Source of the DNA: Epiperipatus broadwayi
Lineage: Eukaryota > Onychophora > Udeonychophora > Euonychophora > Peripatidae
NCBI GenBank assembly: GCA_028023455.1
Contig: JAQFVV010006476.1
Span: forward strand, 248,001-312,000
Direction: 5' to 3'
Length of the DNA stretch: 64,000 bases
Under the pieces are notes generated by a model. The model was not told the origin of the DNA, made no database searches, and saw only the letters and a program-made list of their open reading frames with translations. A program made the position numbers and the translations under genes. This document shows positions 1-11,169 of the stretch, piece after piece (the stretch's first letter is position 1; each line of letters opens with the position of its first letter).

Positions 1-529
1 CAAACATCCCTTTTTCATTTATTTAGCTACGACGAAATTATCTAGAAACTCTGGAAAATTGAGTTTCGATACAGCATTGGCAAGGTAAATTATATTTTCA
101 AATCATAATTAACTTAAATAAATTTATTAATAATTATTAATAACGCACAATGAATAGGAGTATTAGAAATCAAGATTTTTATTTTAACAAATTAAAATAT
201 AAAAAAAAACAAAAACAAACATGATTTAATTAATTGGAAAGATGACACACACACTAATCTAGATATGAATTAATTAATAATAAAAAAACAGTTCAATGAT
301 TATAGTTCTTAGGTACACAAGAGTCTCTTGAAGAATAAATTTTGAAGTCTTGATCGGGATTATTTTGATATCAATTTTTATAATTGATTGCAAACTTTGT
401 CACAATTAGGAAAAGTGACTCTTAACTTACCGGTAAGTTGGTGTGTGTTTTTGGGATTCCGAGCTCCTAAAAATTTCCATCGGTCTCTCCTGCCGGCATC
501 TTCCATTATTGTTCCGTTCTATAACCGGA
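1..529. other. AT-rich sequence, no gene seen
   Basis: The first 400 bases are A/T-rich with homopolymer runs and no coding signal. From about 420 the composition becomes clearly more GC-rich and leads into the 141-bp tandem duplication. The palindrome ACCGGTAAGT near 430 looks like a splice donor, but nothing else supports an exon here. Confidence 0.6.
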
Positions 530-811
530 GAAAAGACATGGCTGTCGTGACCCTTTTATTGCAAAAAGCGGTCTTCACAGGCCCCGTTTCCATTGCTTGC
601 TTGACGACTGGGTACTGCAAGTGGCGTATCTGTGTAGACGTATATTTCTGCCACAGGTTATGCTCGCGAGGAAAAGGCATGGTTGTCGCGACCCTTTTAT
701 CGCGAAAAGCGGTCTTCACAAGGCCCGTCTCCATTGCTTGCTTGACGACTAGGTACTGCAAGTGGCATACCTGTGCGGACGTCTATTACTGCCACAGGTA
801 TGCTCGCGGAA
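530..811. repeat. Tandem duplication of a GC-rich 141-bp unit
   Basis: Two adjacent units, 530-670 and 671-811, are about 88-90% identical by eye. Each starts GAAAAG(A/G)CATGG and ends near a GCCACAGG...GCTCGCG block. The period is a multiple of three, so a frame open on the plus strand from 388 to 834 reads two copies of a 47-residue repeat containing VSIACLTT and CKW. The first codon of that frame is TTG and the first in-frame ATG is internal. The minus strand is also open over 519-761, which weakens the coding case. GC content is far above the surroundings, suggesting a fragment of a mobile element or an unrecognised exon. I do not recognise the protein. Confidence 0.75.
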
Positions 812-869
812 ACCTCCAGCTTTCAGACACATAACTAGAAGGTATAGAGCAGACCTACATGAGGTTGTC

Positions 870-3190
870 CTCCTCCTCCTTTTATACCCCCGATCTAGTT
901 TTGAAACTTCTGCGCATATCTTTTGTTCGTTCTTTTATCAGCATATAAGATAATAATCTTCTACATTTTCTCTTAAATTTAAGTTACAAAGTTATTATTT
1001 TTTTTAGCATAATTCTGCCATCTTTAATTATTAAAAAGATTTTTCTAATTGTAATCTTTTTACTTTATCTGGATCAGTAATCTGTATGTCATTTATTCTT
1101 TCCAATTTAACTTTTATTTTTAATTACATAATTTTAACTTTCATTGTACGTTATTTTTTTAAAAAATAAATTATACTAATCAGAAAAAATCTAAAAATGT
1201 TTTTCTTTTAAAAGATCTCTAAATTTACTTTTTTTTTTTAGCTTTTAAATATCTTACCGGATGCTAATATATTTGTACCGTATAAATAAATGGTACACTA
1301 TTTTAGTAAGCAAAACACTTGGATTCTTAAATCATTATTAAGTGCATCTGCGCAGTAGTTTTAATCATTGTAAATTTAAAAATAGCTACATTTTTTTACA
1401 TAGTTGTAAAATATATATACTGTATATATATATGAATAAAAAAAAGTGCATTTTAATTCAACATTTACAAAAAAAAAATCTGATAAATACTACTAACATT
1501 ACTATATTATTCTTTAGTATTGCACTACTTTTAATTAATGTAAGCTTATAGTTTCGATTTAATTTAAAATTAAACTGAGTATCTAGATAGAACATTTTTA
1601 CTAGTTTAAATTAAGTGCCGACCTAGCATCTACATTAAGTATTGTTAGCATCATTAGTCTATATTCCAGTTTTTTTATTAAACAGTTTTGAATTTATACA
1701 TGATACAATCTACTTCAAATTTTGTTTATGGTCTATATCCTTCACAATTTTCTTCTGTATCTTGCAAATTAAGAAGCAATAATAATTCATAAAAGTCAAT
1801 GCACAATATTTCTTAAATTTCTTCAATTAAGATATCTTCATATTTATTTCACAGCAATGCCTAAAGTTGATTTTCAGAGTTCATGTCTAGATGTTGATGA
1901 AACATTGAAAAATAGAATATAGATTAATAAAATATATTTATTAAAAATTTAAAGCTACCAATTTCAAGGAACTAACATTTAAAAAAAGGCGGGGGGCATA
2001 GATGAGAATAAGGTTAAAATTTAAAATGTGCTGGGGAAAAAAACTGAATGTAGCCTAGATGAATGAAAAAAAAAGACCTTGGATTACATAAAATGGAAAA
2101 ATATTAAGACAATTAAATATATTTAAAAAACTTAGTAATGGAAATAGAATAGTCAAACATGATCAGACAGTACAAGTAAAAATAAGGTTTAAGGCTATAA
2201 TTTTTTTTTCTTCAGTCACATATTTTACAAGTTAGACAGTATATCATATGACTAAAAATTTATCTTATATTTATTGTTCATAAGTAACATTATTCTCATA
2301 TTATTAAAGATCTTTTGTAGTTATCCTTCTATTCTACATACAACGAAAGATCATTAATACTCAGTACACATTGGAGTCTATAGTTATGCACTGCATGAAT
2401 ACACACACAATATATATATACTCTTGTAACAGAAATCAAACACAATTTTGCATCTGATTATTGACTTCTGTGTTCAAATTTACCAAAGTTTTTGATATAT
2501 TACTGCGGAAATGGAAGAATGACAAGAAAATATAATTTTCCAAATGGTTTTTAAAAAATTATTTCATGTAAATGAAAATTATGAGTACTTGAAAACTGAG
2601 ATACCTAAGTTCTGAATATATATTTTGGGAACATCAAACCAAAAATACAACTAAATCCCGAAAAATCAGGATGTCTAATCACCCTACAGATGAGGATTAG
2701 TATTATTGTGCCATAATGAAGTTACCTATTATTCTTTGTTGATATTTCAAATCGATTGCAGTTTTAGGTGGTACGGCATACTGATTAATATTTACTAAAG
2801 CAGATTATTACTAGTGTATCCATTACATTGATTATATATAGATTTCAAGTTCACCTGTGTGTTGTTGCTGGTTATTAATATTAAAGCACTGATATTTCAT
2901 TTGGATCACACTTACTATCATCTCTATGGGAGTCTTGAATTAATATAAAGTTGGGATGAAAAAAGAGATCAGCAAAAATGAACTTTTCTAAATAAAGGAT
3001 ATAAAACAGTGATACATAAACAGTTGAAATAAAAATAAAATTAAGAAATATTTGTAGAGAATGTTAAAATGAAGAATATAAAATAAATAATACATTTCAA
3101 TTAAATTTTTGAGAAAATTTGTTAATAATTAAAAAAAAAATTGAAATAGGAAATAAATTGGGAAGTAGTTATAAAGGATGTTAAAATGAA
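870..3190. other. AT-rich gene-free stretch
   Basis: Long runs of A and T, short microsatellites (an ACACACACAATATATATATA tract around 2401-2420, TATATATA near 1425) and no reading frame with family similarity that I can see. Confidence 0.6.
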
Positions 3191-3199
3191 TAGAAATAA

Positions 3200-5620
3200 A
3201 ATGACCAATTGTGCAAGCCAACTGTTCACATCATTAGCCTTTCATTGACATAATGAGGAATTCCAAGAATAGAAGATACTAATGTGGATGTTACATATCC
3301 AGCACCATGTATTGTCCTTACATGGGTTGACCTGACTTTTCAAAAAACAAATAAACTTCTTATTCTATTAAACTTCATTGAGCATCTCAATAGCTTCTTA
3401 GACTTTTGAGTTGGAAATAATAGTATCGATGCAGTAACTTCAAAGTGTGTTGTTATTGCATTTTTGCCCAACACATGGATGGATTATCACATACATTTTA
3501 TCTAGGCAAAAATTATTTTAAAGGAACATATTCAGATGCATCCATTATCAAAAAAATAGCATTTAATAAAACTGTTATGGTTGGGAGTCAGAATATGAGT
3601 TCATATTGTGAGAGTTCAAATTGTTGAATGAATCATAGATTAGTACACTCCAAAATTAAAATATCTGCAGTCTTATTTCAACCATATTCATGAGAAAATT
3701 AATGTTTTTTTTTTTTGTTAAGTGCCAAATTTCAACATCTATTAAACATTAAAAATGATAATTTGGATTTCCAGGATTATCATTATTAAGCCTTGTAATT
3801 TTTGTAAAAAATGTGTTATTGACATAAAAAAATCTATTTTGGGGTTTGGTTTTCTGACAATATCATTATGGATTTGAATTTAAAAAAAATGTGGAACCTT
3901 CATAAATGAGAAAAGTTCAGCGGATGACGATTAGAATTGTTAATTTGTACCTTTAGAATCATCATATTGCTGAGGTGTAAAATTCTCTTAAGAAGTGTAT
4001 TATGGATACAAATAAACTAAAAAGATGAACCAAGATTGGATTATGTTTACAAAGAAATGCAATATCTTCTGTTTGACAGAAGAAATTTAAAAGTTTAACA
4101 ACTGTCAAAAAGGGTTAAAATGATTAATGGATTAAAACAGCAAAGAAGATAGTCATTTGCTAACAGGGATTATTCTAGACTTTTATCTGATGCATTGAGC
4201 ACAAGAATATGAATGTAAGAAATAGTATCACAATTTATTAAATTCAATAATGGCATTCTTTTATATGATGGCAATGATATTTTGACCAGGCAAAAAAGTA
4301 TTTTGATCATCTTTTGAATAATAATACAAAAATTGAGATGACACCTTTTAATAATATATTCATTTTATCTACTCATTTAGATTTGAATAGATATTCAGAT
4401 GTCTCCCTTGTATTTTTAAAGGCTGCAAATACCAACTAAATATTTGGAGAAGTTATAATACATAGTGATATGTTATCTTAAAAAATACTGGAATGTTTTA
4501 AAAACATGGACTCATTAAATTGTACTGCAATTTTCAAAAATAAAGTGAATAGAAAACATTGCAGTAATTGTCTTGGCAAATCATTACCCACTACAGCAAA
4601 AATATTTTTCAAGAATTTTGTTGATTAGTTTGCTTCCGGAGATGAATGGATAACAATCTCAAGAATTAAAGTTCTATAGACATGGTTTTGTTCCTGGCCA
4701 TATGAAAGAAGTGTTAGGAATAAAGACATATTTTGCTTTTTAATTGAACAAATCTATGCCATTGTTGAAATTAGCTGTTTACCAAAAGGAACTTTATTCC
4801 TACAAATGAAAAATCTGAAGCATTTAAAATGAAAGCTGGTGTTAAACAAAGATGTGTATTTGTTCTAATATTGTTTTAGACTTTTATAAGTGGACTTTGA
4901 AAGTCTATAAGCAGCTTAATAGAAAAGGGATCAAGATACAATATAAGTTTCAGTAGCAGAATATTTAATTTTAATCAATTAAAAGCAAACACAAGAACAT
5001 TTTCTTGGATTCTGGATTATAGTATACCCATAATTGGGCTATTTTTATCAGTTCAAAAGACAATCTACAGAATGGACTTAATATTTTGATTGCAATGCAG
5101 ACAAAAAAATATATAAAAAAATTTTAATTTAGTAATTAATGTTCAAAAAATTCAAGATCTTTATCAAGTGATCAGCAACTTTTAGCTTGAATGATTAGGA
5201 ACTTAAGAATACAAAACAATTTAAATATCTTGGTAGTTTTGTAAGTAAAAAGTGGAATTAGATATCAGGGTGCAGCACACCCTCTAGTGTGCTGCTTTTT
5301 ATTAATTAAATGCTGGAATTTTCCATCACTGAAAAATAAATAAGGCAACCAAATTCATTGTATAAAGCTGTAATTTTACCAAATTTGTTATGTGGAAATG
5401 AGACTTGGATATCCTTTCATGCAACATAAAGACATTGTTTTATTTAAGAATACTTTGTAAAATTTTAACAAAATACAATGGCAAAATCACAAAAACATCA
5501 CTATATTTTTCAACTTGCTGGATATGACACACTACAGAGTTCACTATTGTAAAATCACACATTTGTTAAAATTAAATGAACAATACAAGATATAGGTTGT
5601 GCAATGATTAACTGGCATCC
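3200..5620 (+). mobile_element. Decayed LINE (RTE-like endonuclease/reverse transcriptase), lineage 2
   Basis: This is a heavily mutated non-LTR retrotransposon in several frames. The endonuclease end is seen near 3620-3660, where the translation gives NHRLVHSKIKI, the usual (S/T)DHRL block of apurinic-type LINE endonucleases. The reverse transcriptase follows: AGVKQRCVF near 4840 (motif B, GVKQGC), KQFKYLGSFVSK near 5210-5250, and TKFIVYKAVILPNLLCGNETW near 5345-5410, a post-RT block typical of RTE-type elements. Many stops and frameshifts show it is dead. Reverse-complement relatives lie at 24050-25170 and 55850-57000, and a 3'-end fragment at 9650-9905. A perfect 9-bp hairpin at 5272-5295 interrupts the post-RT block. 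The clade name is an inference. Confidence 0.75.
5272..5295. repeat. Short perfect hairpin inside the LINE fossil
   Basis: GCAGCACAC at 5272-5280 pairs exactly with GTGTGCTGC at 5287-5295 across a 6-base loop. It lies where the LINE fossil should encode the stretch between the YLG block and the SETW-like block. It may be a chance palindrome or a small insertion. Confidence 0.6.
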
Positions 5621-5624
5621 TTTA

Positions 5625-7394
5625 AATGAGGGTGGAGGAAGAATGCTATAAGGTAATACCAATCTTTTGTTTGTTCATTCACTATTTAATTTCATTGGAT
5701 GACATTAGTTCCTCAAAAAACTGGAAATGTATCGAGACTGAGCTCCAATTTCTCTTAAAAGATACTCTTAGTAGTTTTGGATTTAGGCAATGTGCTTTCC
5801 ATTTTAAAATCACCTTCTTCCATCCCATTTTATGACCATTAGCAAGTTATTTCCAGTAAAGATTAGCAAAGTTTTGAATTTCTCATACATGTTTAATACA
5901 TACAAGTTATATTCAATTCTACCATCTCCAAATGTTTCAATATATTTCCTAGTCATTTATATGTGAGCTATTAATTTCTTAAGGTGTTACTTTTATTCTT
6001 ATACCAGTTTAGTAACAAAATTTTGAGACTATAAGGGTATTATTTACTTTTGACAATTCTAAATGAGCTCGACTTTTCAGACTATTTTTTTTATTTTTTC
6101 TAATTTCCTTCCAAGGCCTAATCACATTATCCTTTATATGATATTTAAACATTTTACTCTTAAATAATCTCATAAATAATAAAACCGATTAGTTTAGTAA
6201 GTACACAGCTATTCATTTACTATTAGTCCTGGTGTAACATTAATAATATAAATAATTACGAATGCATCACACATACTCTTTTAAACTTGTATAGTTTATA
6301 AATTTGGATAACATTTTAGAAATGATAATGAACTAATATCATACTTCATCATCAATCTCTTTAATCATAATAGTGAAATATTTAAAATCATCTTGAATTA
6401 TATGATACCTATATTAGATTACCAAATTTAAAAATACCAGAATTAAAAATAAAATTATTAAGACATTTAAAATGATCATGTCATCAAACAGTATCAATTA
6501 AATATTTAAGAAAATTCTCAATAATTTACATTCAGTACTCAAGCCAATGATATATAAATAACATCTCAAAAGCATTTTAATAGACACATATAACAGGGCA
6601 ACATTAAATATGCACAGAAAAGTATTAAATCATTATCCAAATGCCTCAGCACTCATAAATTATCTAAAACATCTCATCACGGATCATGATAAGTGTATTG
6701 TGTCCATGGCAACAATATAAATAAATCTGCAATAAAAAATAATTTATATAAACTGACATGGCAGACAATAAATATTTTCAGTAACCCCAAATACTAGATG
6801 GCTATATTATAGTCAATTTTATTCTACAACATAAACATTTATACAACTCTGCATTTCAGTTCTTAAATCACTTTGCTACTATTCAAGAATTGTTTAAGTC
6901 AATCACATACAATATAAATTCTTTCTTCATTCGACACGAATTAAAAAATAAATTCTTCAAATTCAATATTTTCTTTATTTTTGTAATTAGACAGCTTTTA
7001 AATATAATATAGTCATAAGTCATTTATATATTCTAAAAATCTATAACTTCAAAGATTAATAACTCATAATATTTATCTGATATCTAAATATGTTTCCAAA
7101 ACTGTACAATTAATGAATCACATTCTTCCACATAACATATATCTCCACACAGATTTGTGCATACCTTAATGTTAATTTTTGTTCCAATAGTTAAGAAGTC
7201 TATTTGTAAAGTTAATATTTATAAAGTAAAACTTTTATTCTTCATTTATCACATTATTGATCAAGTGAGCACATTTAATAAATAAAGTTCATTTCATTAA
7301 ACCTTTCAATTTCTTTAAAAATAATTCAAAACTTTTATATATATTTTTAAATTACATTAAGATTTATAAATTTAATACATAGCCATCTCATAGT
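5625..7394. other. AT-rich gene-free stretch
   Basis: No feature recognised. Frames of 60-70 codons occur but have low-complexity composition and no motif. Confidence 0.55.
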
Positions 7395-8160
7395 CATCAC
7401 TTTCAACAACTATTGAACCACTGTAGAATAAAGGTTTCTCTCCAATTCTACTAAGTTATTTCATCCACCCAACCCATATATAGTCTCTTTTTATGTCCAT
7501 TATAATCCCCTGGGATCCAATTTAAAACTTTGTGTTCATCTATTATCACTTTTTCTAGCAATATGTCCCAACCCAGTACCATTTGTCTATTAATGTTTTC
7601 AATGTCAGTGATACTGCATTTTGATACCTTCATGTTTTTCTTATCATAGATCTTTCCATATTTTAAGTTGTCTGAAATATTTATAGTGGTCTTCAGTTAA
7701 ATGTCCAAGTCTCTGATTCATAAATAACAAGTGATAAAACAGTTATTAAAAACCTTCCATTTCAAAGACATAGAGCATATTTTCATTTAATATCAAATTA
7801 TTTCTACCAAAAAGCAATCCATCTAAATTTAAGCATTGTTTCCATTTGGATCAATAATCTAATCAAGTTATTTGTAGTTATTAACATTATAATTATCAAT
7901 CTTTATTTCTTTTGAGAAAATGCGTTGAATATAACCTACATATTTTAGCATTTATCTTGAACCATATTTTCTTTTACTTTCCTTTGATAACTCTTACATT
8001 TTCTAACACTCTGAAACATAATTCATAAAGCACCTACATCATTTGCGAATTCTGAATGACTTAAATAATGTCCATTTATTTTTACTTTCTTATTTTAAAC
8101 CACAAAATACTTTTTGTAAAACTGTTGTAAAATTTTTTTAGAAATGGATTAATAGTCTCA
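7395..8160 (-). mobile_element. 5'-truncated RTE-type LINE fragment, lineage 1 (same family as copies A-C)
   Basis: Read on the minus strand, this aligns collinearly with the 3' quarter of the intact LINE at 49991-53277. From 8160 down to 7395 one finds the counterparts of the SPKLFTA block, the SHLDFADDVV block (here degenerate, around 8095-8050), the KINVKKTKVM block, the FGRNNLIL block (around 7800), the SETWTLN block (around 7710), and the ILNWIP...VRWMDEI block (around 7520-7460, reading VLNWIPGD and WVDEI). It ends with the GGAGAGA...CTACAGTGG tail. It lacks the endonuclease and most of the RT, as expected for a 5'-truncated insertion. It is more diverged than copies A and C and has many stops. 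Confidence 0.8.
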
Positions 8161-8164
8161 TACA

Positions 8165-8637
8165 TATTTCCCTATATTCAAAAATAGTAATGAAACATAA
8201 GTTTACAAATTAGGAGACATTTAAAATCTTTATACATGATTGACTTCATCTATGCCATAATTAATTTATTAAATAAACTAAATACTAATAGTATTTGAGT
8301 TACTTGCCTCCTGCATTAAATCTTTCCATATTTGAAATAAGTTTTGACCTTTGAATAATACATACAAGAAAAATATAGAATAAAAGATTATTATAAAAAA
8401 AATAAGACTATAAATAAAGAGAAAAATTAGACGTGATATGTAATTAAAATTTTAATTTTTTTTTCTATGAAAGTTATAAATAGAAGTTTATGTAGAAACC
8501 TTTGAATAAAGTCTTTTGCAATGTGTAGATTTTCCTGGCAATTTTTAAATAGCAGTATAGAATGTTGTTTAAATCTTATCTACAATCTTTTCAGTGTTTT
8601 TTGTGTGCTATTGCATAATGTAAAGTTAAAAAAGTCG
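8165..8637. other. AT-rich gene-free stretch
   Basis: Nothing recognised between the LINE fragment and the tRNA-like element. Confidence 0.5.
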
Positions 8638-8718
8638 AAAGGTCAGCGCAGGCTCCCTACAAGCAAGCAATTGCTTGCAGACGGTTGTTGCGGGTTCGCC
8701 TCCCGGCCGATGCTATGA
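8638..8718 (+). repeat. tRNA-derived SINE-like element, copy 1
   Basis: A GC-rich island of about 80 bp in AT-rich DNA. It begins AAAGGTCAGCGCAGG, has an anticodon-arm-like inverted segment (CAAGCAATTGCTTG), and ends with a B-box and T-arm-like GCGGGTTCGCCTCCCGG followed by CCGATGCTATGAC. A second copy at 38636-38720 shares the 3' half (GTTGTTGCGGG through GCTATGAC) exactly and the 5' half with a few changes. Two dispersed copies with a Pol III-like B box suggest a tRNA-derived SINE rather than a working tRNA. The A box is poor and there is no clean 7-bp acceptor stem. Confidence 0.55.
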
Positions 8719-9649
8719 CAAATAAAATTTATTAAGTTTTCTGGAAACTGACATTTTCATGTAATTATTGAAGAAATAATGAATTATAAATGAAAAAATA
8801 TACTCAATATCATTCAGATCATGAAGGAGACAATCAAAGAGAGATTCAAGCAAGTTTTTTAATTATTCATTCATGATTTCTGTTTTATTTATACCATTTA
8901 GGTTTTCTTTTGTACAGTTTTTTCCCCCATAGGTAACTCTTTTATATAGAAATCTAAAAAAAAAACAACTTATACAATTAAATTTCATATTGATTCTTGG
9001 TAACTGAATAAAAGATTTTCTTTATATTTTCATAATAATTATAAAACTACCTGGCTAATTAACAAATTTCGAAAAATAAAATAATAGACTTGACATTTCT
9101 TTTTCTTTATCTAGTTATTCCCAAATTCCAATCATTATTAAACCTAATCGGTTAATTAATCTTATTTTGAAAAACATATTTAATTAAAACAAATTTGATA
9201 ATGATAATGAATAAATTCTTTTAAATCATTTTTATTAGAATTTAAAATTACAAAAAAAATATCAAGAATGATTTTAGAAATTAACTTATAACCTGCCTAT
9301 TGGAAAAAAAAAGGATATTAAATTTTTATTTATTAAAGTATTTAAATTCAATATAAATAATGCATACAACACTTGTGCTAAAAAAAGCTTGTTTAATACT
9401 TTAAAATAAAAATGTTAAATATATCAACATAGTATGCTGACCATGCTTTTGACTAACAAGTAGTTAACAAAACTTTTATATACTTACATTCAAACATGCA
9501 CACACAAATAATTTAATGTCTATGTGTGAAGATAAATAATATTGAGTTTCAAATTAGTAGTAGATTTAATCAAAATTATGTCCAAGTAATTTCTTTCTCA
9601 CTATGCAATTTTAACATGCTACTTCCTCCTAATCTTTTTCTCTGCCTTA
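8719..9649. other. AT-rich gene-free stretch
   Basis: No feature recognised. Confidence 0.5.
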
Positions 9650-9905
9650 CTTGTGCAAATCACTGAATGCTCATGAAATATCCACTGCAGATTTTTGGAA
9701 GAGGTAAACTATGCTTAAATTATAAAGATTATCTCAAAGATCTTCTAAATAGGTGCAATGTTGTTTGTATTATTTGGGAAGATATGGTAGAGAAAAGAAT
9801 ACATCGGAGAACTAGTTAGACATGGTATCAAAGTATTTCAGGTTTTATGCAGAAATTTAATGATAGCACTGCAAAAGAACAAACAAAAATTAAACAGCAT
9901 GTTGT
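9650..9905 (+). mobile_element. 3'-end fragment of the lineage 2 LINE
   Basis: The plus-strand translation around 9690-9810 reads RGKLCLNYKDYLKDLL, then CNVVCIIWEDMVEKRIHRR. This is the RYKD.LK...WE..A.DR..WR block that follows the RT domain in this LINE group. The next DNA, TTAGACATGGTATCAAAGTATTTCAG, is closely matched on the minus strand near 24165 in the lineage 2 fossil there. The copy keeps only the C-terminal end, so it is a 5'-truncated insertion. A frame runs on to 10074 but shows no recognisable domain. Confidence 0.6.
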
Positions 9906-10608
9906 ATGTGGATATACACAGTGTGTTCCAGTGAAAAGACTGGTTTTTTCCTTAAAACTGCCTTCAGTATCATCTCTGAATCAATGCACATTAAATACTT
10001 ACCCTTTTGTCATTCTCCAAGAAAATTTTAAAGCATTAGCATATTTGGATCATAAGTTGCAACATGAAATGTAGAAGATGATGTATTTTCATATAGAGTT
10101 TGTATCATTTTAAATATTACAGTAGCAATTTAAAACAAAATTTAATGTTAGTGCATTGTTACATCAAAAATTAAGATATAAAATACTGTCCTATTTCATG
10201 AACCAGACATGGCACTGCAGGCAACTTGAAGAGAAACCGGTCACCAGTTATCTTTTTACTGGGAGATAATATACTTGATTCACAGATTACTTTGTAAAGC
10301 CATTGCAAACTCATATAGATTTTTTATCTTCAATTTGGGAATGGTCATATTTATCTATTAGTGGCTGCCGATGCTGAATGCTCAATAAGTTCTCATTCCG
10401 ATGAAAGAGTAGAGAATTTTGATTCAATTACTAAGATGTAAAAATTTTGTTAATGTAAAATTAGAAAAACATGATGATATTATTTAAAAAAAAAACTCAT
10501 TATTGTATTTATATTTACTTATTGTTAATAGATTTGAAGTTAGCATTTAACAACAAATCTTTGAGAACTAGCAGTTATGAGATAACTCATAGTGGATGTC
10601 CTGATTTA
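9906..10608. other. AT-rich gene-free stretch
   Basis: No feature recognised beyond the tail of the LINE fragment. Confidence 0.45.
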
Positions 10609-11169
10609 TATAGAAGACTTATTATATAGGGTATATGAGCAGACTTTCACACGACCCGCCACTCTCCACACTATCTCATATGTGTGTGTTTCAGTTATTA
10701 CATAGTAGAGATGTCTGCCCATCCCTTGTATTAAATGGATTATGTCCTGTGTATGAGGGGTCAGATTGACTTTAGGTCAACATGGGTGTGATAAGAATCT
10801 CAGCCTTAGGATGGCCTTTGAGCGTTCCATCATCAGATTTTCAATTGGATGGACGGTTGAACAGTTGGAGTAGATTGAAGCCTGTCCATTGAAGTATGAG
10901 GATTGGCTATCTTAATATATATATCTGAGCACTTATAGCATATATGTGTAGAGATGGTAATCAGGACCAACTGATGATTGCTGTTTTAGCATGAAATATG
11001 TACATTGGTGATTGTTGATCTTTTCAACATGTATGTGTTGATCAGTGTTATGAGATAGTGTGGAGAGTGGTGGGGTCGTGTGAAAGTCTGTGCTCATATA
11101 CGCTATATATTACATATATAAACACAGATATATAATAAGCCTGTGTGTTTCAGTTATAGAAGACTTATT
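10609..11169. mobile_element. Terminal-inverted-repeat element, about 0.5 kb, non-autonomous
   Basis: The left end (about 10624-10682) and the reverse complement of the right end (about 11048-11112) match over roughly 60 bp, sharing CAGACTTTCACACGACC and CACTCTCCACACTATCTCATA. The interior has no reading frame. The element and a little flank lie between exact 15-bp direct repeats TATAGAAGACTTATT at 10609-10623 and 11155-11169. Related sequence occurs at 23840-23985 (right half only) and in the larger inverted-repeat element at 61612-62757; all share the GCATGAAATA...GGTGATTG core. This looks like a MITE family. Confidence 0.75.

Noticed and set aside
9847-10074. A 75-codon reading frame as a gene
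   Set aside because: Its start overlaps the tail of a LINE C-terminal fragment and the rest has no motif; I first considered a pogo/Tigger transposase, but the KDYLKDLL...WEDM pattern fits the LINE end better.
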